Shown: positions 5,997-11,415 of the stretch, in pieces
How the letters are laid out: every line of letters begins with the position of its first letter
Position numbering within the stretch: the stretch's first letter is position 1
From: Candidatus Cloacimonadota bacterium
Lineage (GTDB): Bacteria; Cloacimonadota; Cloacimonadia; Cloacimonadales; TCS61
Length of the DNA: 11,415 nt
NCBI GenBank assembly: GCA_030596265.1
Contig: JAUVKM010000035.1
Location: 1 to 11,415, forward strand
Direction: 5' to 3'
Translations under genes and position numbers: made by a program
The notes under the pieces: generated by a model
Database searches by the model: none
The model's input: the letters and a program-made list of their open reading frames with translations, nothing else
What the model was told of the DNA's origin: nothing

Positions 5997-6866
5997 CATT
6001 TTCATTAAGTATTTATCTTTATTATTGGTAATAAGTTGGTATAAATAAACACCGGAAGCAACCTCTTTACCATCATCATCCCTGCTGTTCCAAACCACAC
6101 TTACTATTTCATCGCCTGGGATATTTCCAACATAGAGAGTTTTAATTTTCTGTCCCCGCACATTAAAGATAGTTAATTCTCCAACACAGTCATTTTTTAC
6201 AGCAAAACAAATGAGGGTAGTTGGATTGAACGGATTTGGAAAATTCTGATATAAGCCATAATGCGTTGGAATTTGAGGTGTTCCGGGATCGTCAATTCCG
6301 GGTGGAATAGTGAGATATACAGGTCCGTAAATATCACTAACTCCATCATAGCTGTTGCTTTCTATCCAATACCAATAAGTTGCACCGCCTTCAATTCCGT
6401 ATTGATCTATAAAAACATATTCGGTAGGCTCAGATGATGTGCCGGCACCCTCAATTGGATCTACATTCAAAATTGCAGCCTGTCCCAGATTTTGCGAGAT
6501 AGAACGATATACGTTCCAAAAAGCATTTCCCTGCTCAGTTTGTGTAACCCAATCTAAGCGTGGTTTGCTGTTGGTAAAAGTTATGGTGAAAGAACTCAAG
6601 ATAACAGGAAGCGGTGCCTCTCCAAATTCTAATCCAACAAAACCTGAATACATATCATAACCTGTACTCTCCATTTTATCTTCAGAAAGTGCGCCAACTG
6701 TATTTACCTCTGCAATGTAATTAGCAGAAGCCGGTTCATTGTTACCGGTTAGATGACCGTTGAACAATCCGTAATCCAGAAGTTTATAATTGTCGCTGGT
6801 TGCCTGCTGGGCAAAAAGCAGAACAGGCAGGATAAACAGCAATATGAGTAGTAATTTTGGTTTCAT
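5982..6866 (-). CDS. Secreted protein with FlgD-like C-terminal sorting domain
   Basis: A 294-residue exported protein of unknown specific function. A signal peptide (1-19, hydrophobic LLLILLFILPVLLFA) is followed by a short NY-containing N-terminal region (24-80), an Ig/FN3-like module from LPVILSSF (86-93) through NAFWNVYR (114-121) to TYWYWIE (163-169), then the FlgD Ig-like / type IX-style sorting domain from YGLYQNFPNPFNPTT (203-217) to the basic end KYLMKMLLVK. Such domains direct outer-membrane export and surface attachment in FCB-group bacteria. The junction module and the C-terminal domain are closely similar to those of the beta-helix protein at 9640-11415. The start at 6866 is preferred because AGGAGGA lies just upstream and the signal peptide begins there; an in-frame ATG at 6908 lies inside the upstream gene. 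It is second in a two-gene operon with a 16-base gap. Its last codons form part of a tandem repeat. Confidence 0.9.
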   Translation of the reverse strand: MKPKLLLILLFILPVLLFAQQATSDNYKLLDYGLFNGHLTGNNEPASANYIAEVNTVGALSEDKMESTGYDMYSGFVGLEFGEAPLPVILSSFTITFTNSKPRLDWVTQTEQGNAFWNVYRSISQNLGQAAILNVDPIEGAGTSSEPTEYVFIDQYGIEGGATYWYWIESNSYDGVSDIYGPVYLTIPPGIDDPGTPQIPTHYGLYQNFPNPFNPTTLICFAVKNDCVGELTIFNVRGQKIKTLYVGNIPGDEIVSVVWNSRDDDGKEVASGVYLYQLITNNKDKYLMKMLLVK

Positions 6867-6870
6867 AAAA

Positions 6871-6877
6871 TCCTCCT
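6871..6877 (-). promoter_or_regulatory. Ribosome-binding site that decides the start of the 294-residue protein
   Basis: AGGAGGA, four bases before the ATG at 6866 and six bases after the stop of the upstream gene. It favours this start over the in-frame ATG at 6908, which would overlap the upstream gene and place 14 polar residues before the signal peptide. Confidence 0.85.
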
Positions 6878-6882
6878 GCTGA

Positions 6883-9165
6883 TTAATCCAACTGCTTCCA
6901 TGAACCACCCAAATAACAATATATATGATTATCAGTACCTACATATATTTCTCCATTAGTCGGAGCAGTTGGAGCAGTAGAGCGTGGAGCAAGTATCAGT
7001 ACATCATTTATTGTAACTTTGTTTGTACTGAAGTCTCCACCTATAAGAGGAGATGTAGAATTTGAATTTTCAATGTAAAGCTTACTAGATCCCGCTTCGT
7101 TTTCCCCTGCTCTATTGCCAATAAAAATGTTATACGATCCTGCAGCAGAAAATCCTGCATTGTAGCCAATAAATGTATTACCGGTTATGTTGTTCCCGTT
7201 ACTGCCATATCCTGCATCATAGCCAATAGCTGTATTATTGGAACCTGTTGAACTCCAATTGATAGAATTACGACCTATTGCTACGTTGCTTTGTCCTGTA
7301 GTGTTGTGATATAAGGAATAAGCACCCATAGATGTGTTACTAGAACCAGTTGTGCTTTTAGCAGAAAAATAGCCCATTGCTGTATTACTACCACCAGTTA
7401 CAGCTTGTAATGTCCCATATCCAATCCCGGTATTAAAGTGATTACTACCATCATCAGCATTTCCCGCAGATTGTCCAAGAAAAACAGAATATCCTCCAGT
7501 TTTTCCATTTGTAAGATCGTCAATTTCTGTGGCACCAGGATTATCAACCCAATCGGTTCCCGTACCAGTACTGGATAGTACCTGTCCACTGGTTCCTGCA
7601 TCGTGGTCATCATCATATAGCGTTCCGGTAACTTCGAAGTTGCCATTAATCTTTACATAATCATTATCAAACTCGCCATAAATTAGAGGTGATGTATTCC
7701 ATGAATTTTCTATGTATAATTTGTTTGAACCACCTTCTTGATAACCTGAGCGATATCCAAGAAATACATTATTTCCTCCGGTGCAATTCCAACCGGATTG
7801 ATAACCTACTAATAAATTATACCCGGTATCGTCATTTAGCGTACCACCAGCTCTGTACCCAAGGAATGTATTATAAGAACCGGCTGTCGATACAACAGGG
7901 TAACTATTGATATCATAAGATTTCCCTGTAGATATATTAATATCACCATCTACATCTAATTTTTTATTGGGAGTAGTTGTGCCAATTCCCACCTTACCAT
8001 CATTATCTACATAAACTACATCTACAGGTGATCCATCTGCTGCATCAAGCGAATGACCATCACCAGAACCGGTAGAAACGGTTATCCAATCTGTACCAGA
8101 ACCTGTGCTGGAAAGCACCTGCCCGCTTGTTCCTGGTTGACTGTCACTATCATGTAATGCATATTCTATTTGTAAATCACCATTTATTACTACATCACCT
8201 TCGAACCACCCGGCATAGTTAGTGCTACCACCATAAGCATTACCATAAATTCCATAATTTGTACCATCACCACCATAAGCATTACCATAAATTCCATAAT
8301 TTGTACCATAACCACCACAAACATCACCATACACTCCATAATAGGAGTTATTTCCTGTTGGGTATATTACGCCATAAACAGATACAGGATTATTATGCTC
8401 TCCGCTACCGGTATACTCTGCATGAATAACGTGTGTAATATCAAGAAAATCATCATAAGTTGAAGTAAAGTAACCTGCAGATCCATTTGTGCTAAAACCT
8501 GTAACACCATTAACGGGTGTACCTAAGCAACCATAATTACCACTTGATTGACTCATAGCATGCACAGCTACACCATTATATGGAAACACCTCAAGTTCAC
8601 CTGACATTGTATCGCCAGTTCTTGATACCCAGTAATCTGTGGAAGCAGTCATAAAATATGAAGAATCATGTCCATCCAGATTATCAGAATCATTTGCATA
8701 AATTGCATAAGGCACACTTACAATACGCAGGCGGGGAGTCATCTCGCCATCGCTTCCTATCTCAATTCCCAGCCACCTATCTGAGCCATCAAATAAAGAA
8801 CTTCCAATTACATCAATAGAACCCAACAGTACATGTACTAATCCATCTACTGGTGTAACACTGGCATGAATTTCATCCCAAAGGTTAGTTCCACCAGTGG
8901 CATCATCATAAATTGTAAATGTAATACTCACACTGCTGGTTATCGGGTTACTGCTGCTGTCTGTAATTTTACCTTGGTAATCTATCAGGTTGGGTACAGA
9001 TCTGCTGTCTCTACCAATTTCACCAACAAATTCAGTTGTTCCGCTTTCCCAGTTGTAGGTTTTCTCCTCAATGTTACTTCTCTTCTCAATTCGATCATTT
9101 ACCTTTCCGGCAAAAAGAACAGTTACCACCATAAAAATTAGAAAAATAGTTACACAACGTTTCAT
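6883..9165 (-). CDS. Large secreted tail-fibre / YadA-head-like repeat protein
   Basis: A 760-residue surface protein without an assigned activity. A signal peptide (1-19, ending VLFAG) leads to a conserved N-terminal region (about 58-157) with VPNLIDYQGKITDSSSNPI and PRLRIVSVPYAIYAN, a combination common at the start of FCB-group tail-fibre-like secreted proteins. Next come YGIYGNAYGG repeats (276-317), the linker GTSGQVLSSTGSGTDW (345-360, again at 524-539), the collagen/tail-fibre motif VGIGTTTPNKKLDV (392-405), and many N-T/V-x-x-G-x-x-A/S-G units typical of YadA-head left-handed beta rolls (429-475 and 558-690). SxKLYIENS...SPL occurs twice (480-494, 693-706). It ends GEIYVGTDNHIYCYLGGSWKQLD, with no YadA barrel, no Peptidase_S74 chaperone and no FlgD-like sorting domain. 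Probably trimeric and adhesive by analogy. First gene of an operon with 5982-6866; GGGAGGA precedes the ATG. Confidence 0.88.
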   Translation of the reverse strand: MKRCVTIFLIFMVVTVLFAGKVNDRIEKRSNIEEKTYNWESGTTEFVGEIGRDSRSVPNLIDYQGKITDSSSNPITSSVSITFTIYDDATGGTNLWDEIHASVTPVDGLVHVLLGSIDVIGSSLFDGSDRWLGIEIGSDGEMTPRLRIVSVPYAIYANDSDNLDGHDSSYFMTASTDYWVSRTGDTMSGELEVFPYNGVAVHAMSQSSGNYGCLGTPVNGVTGFSTNGSAGYFTSTYDDFLDITHVIHAEYTGSGEHNNPVSVYGVIYPTGNNSYYGVYGDVCGGYGTNYGIYGNAYGGDGTNYGIYGNAYGGSTNYAGWFEGDVVINGDLQIEYALHDSDSQPGTSGQVLSSTGSGTDWITVSTGSGDGHSLDAADGSPVDVVYVDNDGKVGIGTTTPNKKLDVDGDINISTGKSYDINSYPVVSTAGSYNTFLGYRAGGTLNDDTGYNLLVGYQSGWNCTGGNNVFLGYRSGYQEGGSNKLYIENSWNTSPLIYGEFDNDYVKINGNFEVTGTLYDDDHDAGTSGQVLSSTGTGTDWVDNPGATEIDDLTNGKTGGYSVFLGQSAGNADDGSNHFNTGIGYGTLQAVTGGSNTAMGYFSAKSTTGSSNTSMGAYSLYHNTTGQSNVAIGRNSINWSSTGSNNTAIGYDAGYGSNGNNITGNTFIGYNAGFSAAGSYNIFIGNRAGENEAGSSKLYIENSNSTSPLIGGDFSTNKVTINDVLILAPRSTAPTAPTNGEIYVGTDNHIYCYLGGSWKQLD
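8230..8355 (-). repeat. Three 42-base in-frame tandem repeats
   Basis: Units at 8230-8271, 8272-8313 and 8314-8355 have a 42-base period and encode GTNYGIYGNAYGGD-like segments of 14 residues. The first two are nearly identical at the DNA level; the third (encoding the YYGVYGDVCGG part) has diverged. In-frame length suggests recent copy-number change inside the surface protein. Confidence 0.9.
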
Positions 9166-9591
9166 ACGAATTTCCTCCCTTTTTTAATTTATTAAAAACT
9201 TAATAATTATTTAGTTTACATTTTAACTGAATCGCAGGAGAAGAGATCAATAATTGTACAACGTTGTTTAAATTTGAATACTTACAATTATCTTTTCACC
9301 CTCCATCAAGCAATACTAATTTTTTTTTAAAAGTTACGCTTAATTAAAAAGATAAAACAAAACCCAAGTTAAAAACTTGATGAATTAATTAAATTATGAA
9401 AATTTATAAAACTAAATCAATTTCTAAATCGGTATTAGTCAAGATATTAATTTTATAACTATTTAGAAAAGTTTCTCTCTATCTATATAGGAGAAACCTT
9501 CTCGATCTTTTAATGAAGAGTTGAGGTGAAATTGAATTGTGTATTCTTTCTATGGAGAGCAGCTTATGAGACATGTGAGGATGATTGAAAT
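9166..9591 (-). other. AT-rich intergenic region with the promoter of the surface-protein operon
   Basis: No gene is seen in this gap on either strand. It must hold the promoter of the 760-residue protein gene, since a terminator closes the upstream gene. Weak minus-strand candidates include TTGACT near 9441 and TTGATT near 9420 followed by TAATTT after 18 bases; none is convincing. Small inverted repeats are present: ACAACGTTGT (9258-9267), CAAGTT...AACTTG (9365-9379) and GTTTCTC...GAGAAAC (9471-9497). Any of these could be an operator or transcript structure, but nothing else supports a role. Confidence 0.4.
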
Positions 9592-9622
9592 AAAAAAGCC
9601 CCTCGGTCTGCACCGAAAGGCT
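9592..9622 (-). terminator. Rho-independent terminator after the beta-helix protein gene
   Basis: On the minus strand AGCCTTTCGGT and ACCGAGGGGCT form an 11-base-pair stem (two G-U pairs) with a 4-base loop, followed by a run of six Ts. It starts 17 bases after the stop codon of the upstream gene. Confidence 0.9.
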
Positions 9623-9639
9623 AATTCTTTCTCTATTTT

Positions 9640-11415
9640 TTATTTCACAAGCAACATTTTCTTTTGGTATTCTGTTGTATCTGTAATGAGTTTATAAAGA
9701 TAAACACCCGAAGAAACAGATGTGCCGGTTGTATCATTTCCATTCCAAATAATTGAATGTTCACCAACAGGTAGCTGACAGTTTATAAGTTGCTTCACTT
9801 TCTCACCTTTAATATTATAGATAATAAGTTCTACATTGCTCTCATCCGGTAAAGTAAAACTGATCGATGTACTCGGGTTAAATGGATTTGGATAATTCTG
9901 ATGCAGTCCATAGGTATCCGGTGTAATTGGTATATCTTCAAATGGAATTTCAAGTGTAATAGGTTCATGAACTTCTGTTTCTCCGTCAAACGATACATCT
10001 TCTATCCAATACCAGTAAATTGTGTTTTGGATAACAGGAGCAATATCAACATAAACATAATCTGAAGGAGTTGTTATAGTACCATTTCCTGGAACAGGAT
10101 CATTATTATTTAACAGAGCAGCTTCTTCAAAATTACTATTTGTTCCTCGGTAAACATTCCAATAAGCATTCTCAGTTTCTGATTGTGTTGTCCAATAAAG
10201 GGTTGGAGTATTACCTATGTAAAGCGCGTAAAAAGATGAAAGATTTACTGGGAGAGGAGCATCAAGACTATTTTCATAAGCACCCATATCAGGTGGATCT
10301 CCGCGGAGTGTACCCTCAATATCAGTTACGGGAGCATATGTTGCTGAACAAGAACCAATACAAGGACTTAAATCAGAAAGGTGATAATTGTTATTGCTTG
10401 CATTTACAAAAAGCGGATCGGAAGTTATACAACCATCAACCCCGTTGACCACTTCATTCGAAGCACATGTATATAGAATAATACCATCAATTGAAATGTA
10501 TATGTCATTACCAGTTCCCACCGCTGTATTATCCCACAAAATACAGTTATTTAGTAAACTTTCATTGTACCACGAATTCTCATTCTCAAGAAATGCACCA
10601 CCACCACTACCCGTAGTTGTGTTGCTACTAAATGTGCAGTTATTCATCGCACCGCCATAGTAAAAATATGCACCACCACCGCCATAATCTGTTGAGTTTT
10701 CATATAGCAGGCAGTTGTTGAGTAGTCCTCCCTCATTCAAATATACACCCCCGCCATAATCTGCTGAATTCCCATTTAGAAAACAGTTAGTTAGAATACC
10801 ACCATAGTAAAAATATGCACCACCACCTTCACTACCAGTTGCTGTGTTGCCACTGAGTGTACAATCATTCATTGAACCGCCATTTTCAAAATAAGCACCA
10901 CCACCGTCACCAGTTGTCGTGTTGCTATTTAGCGTACAGTTATCTAATGTTCCACCATAATAAAAGTATGCACCACCTCCATATTGTCCTGAGTTATCAC
11001 TTAACGTACAGTTTTCCAATAAACCACCATAATAGAAATATGCACCACCACCATCATTAGTATAGGTAGGTAGAGATGAGTTATTGCTCAATATACAGTT
11101 ATCCATTGAACCACCATAATAGAAATATGCACCACCTCCATCATATTTAGATGAGTTTCCGCTTAGTGTACAATTAATAAGCGTTCCACCATTATCAAAG
11201 TATGCACCACCTCCATATTGTCCTGAATTATCCTTCAGTATGCAGTTATCAAGCGTGCTGCCAGCATGCAAATACGCACCACCGCCTCCACCACTTGAAC
11301 CATTACCATTTTGGATTGTCATATCTTTAATTAATACTGTTTCTCCAGAGGTTATTTCAAAAACTCGCTCGGTAGCAGAACCAGCAGTTGCATGTGCTTG
11401 AACAATTGTTAAACT
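9640..11415 (-). CDS. Beta-helix surface protein with FlgD-like sorting domain, 5' end beyond the window
   Basis: The reading frame is open to the right edge, giving 591 visible codons; the ATG at 11322 is internal, because in-frame sequence upstream (SLTIVQAHATAGSATERVFE) fits the family and has no stop. The signal peptide is therefore outside. Visible residues about 42-302 hold ten repeats of 24-32 residues with pattern GGGAYFxxGGxLxNCxLSxN, as in chlamydial Pmp-like right-handed beta-helices. They end in DPLFVN, NYHLSDLSPCIG and DMGAYE, the usual close of secreted beta-helix proteins. A junction module (LPVNLSSF, NAYWNVYR, IYWYWIE; about 388-492) and the C-terminal sorting domain (YGLHQNYPNPFNPST at about 502, ending KKMLLVK) follow. 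Likely exported and attached to the cell surface; ligand or activity unknown. Confidence 0.92.
   Translation of the reverse strand, partial: SLTIVQAHATAGSATERVFEITSGETVLIKDMTIQNGNGSSGGGGGAYLHAGSTLDNCILKDNSGQYGGGAYFDNGGTLINCTLSGNSSKYDGGGAYFYYGGSMDNCILSNNSSLPTYTNDGGGAYFYYGGLLENCTLSDNSGQYGGGAYFYYGGTLDNCTLNSNTTTGDGGGAYFENGGSMNDCTLSGNTATGSEGGGAYFYYGGILTNCFLNGNSADYGGGVYLNEGGLLNNCLLYENSTDYGGGGAYFYYGGAMNNCTFSSNTTTGSGGGAFLENENSWYNESLLNNCILWDNTAVGTGNDIYISIDGIILYTCASNEVVNGVDGCITSDPLFVNASNNNYHLSDLSPCIGSCSATYAPVTDIEGTLRGDPPDMGAYENSLDAPLPVNLSSFYALYIGNTPTLYWTTQSETENAYWNVYRGTNSNFEEAALLNNNDPVPGNGTITTPSDYVYVDIAPVIQNTIYWYWIEDVSFDGETEVHEPITLEIPFEDIPITPDTYGLHQNYPNPFNPSTSISFTLPDESNVELIIYNIKGEKVKQLINCQLPVGEHSIIWNGNDTTGTSVSSGVYLYKLITDTTEYQKKMLLVK
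10513..11292 (-). repeat. Ten coding repeats of the beta-helix domain
   Basis: Ten in-frame units of about 72-96 bases encode one beta-helix coil each. Conserved positions are the GGG turn, AYFYYGG and the Asn-Cys pair. Several units (third, fourth, fifth, seventh, ninth) share the identical stretch GGGAYFYYGG, and their DNA is nearly the same there, consistent with growth by unit duplication. Confidence 0.88.

Noticed and set aside
6867..6908. Longer start for the sorting-domain protein at 6908
   Set aside because: It would overlap the upstream gene and put polar residues before the signal peptide, while the ATG at 6866 has an excellent ribosome-binding site.
11320..11322. ATG at 11322 as the true start of the beta-helix protein
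   Set aside because: The frame is open to the window edge with family-like sequence, there is no ribosome-binding site, and no signal peptide follows this ATG.

Overview
All genes in this AT-rich window lie on the minus strand, so transcription runs from high to low coordinates. The gene content points to an anaerobe of the Cloacimonadota / wider FCB group. The reasons are a clostridial-order Rnf operon (C-D-G-E), secreted proteins ending in a FlgD-like / type IX-style sorting domain with the YGLxQNxPNPFNP signature, and beta-helix and tail-fibre-like surface proteins. The lineage is inferred from gene style only.

Region 1 (9640-11415 and 5982-9165) encodes surface proteins. The first gene enters from beyond the right edge. 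It encodes a right-handed beta-helix protein with ten GGGAYF...NC repeats, a junction module and a C-terminal sorting domain, and it ends at a clear terminator. After a 474-base AT-rich gap comes a two-gene operon. Its first gene encodes a 760-residue YadA-head / tail-fibre-like protein with no anchor of its own. The second, 16 bases later, encodes a 294-residue secreted protein carrying the same junction module and sorting domain as the beta-helix protein. The 3' end of this operon runs into a 53/54-base tandem repeat with hairpin-forming units, then two further strong inverted repeats and a terminator.

Region 2 (4785-5531) is a single gene for a cytoplasmic parvulin-type peptidyl-prolyl isomerase. 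It sits between two terminator hairpins that share nearly the same stem sequence.

Region 3 (1-4488) is the Rnf operon: rnfC, rnfD, rnfG and the first two thirds of rnfE; rnfA and rnfB would be expected beyond the left edge. Rnf is the membrane complex that moves electrons between reduced ferredoxin and NAD+ and couples this to ion transport. All visible cofactor motifs are intact. Two unrelated small cassettes sit in the intergenic gaps. One, between rnfC and rnfD, encodes a four-helix-bundle (23S-IVP/S23-type) protein and is bounded by 24-base imperfect terminal inverted repeats flanked by TA on both sides. The other, between rnfD and rnfG, encodes a GxxExxY (PD-(D/E)XK-like) protein and has a 42-base direct repeat on each side of the gene plus short inverted ends. 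Neither cassette breaks an Rnf reading frame or removes the ribosome-binding site of the next gene. These two insertions, and the hairpin repeat array at 5698-5996, are the most unusual parts of the window.
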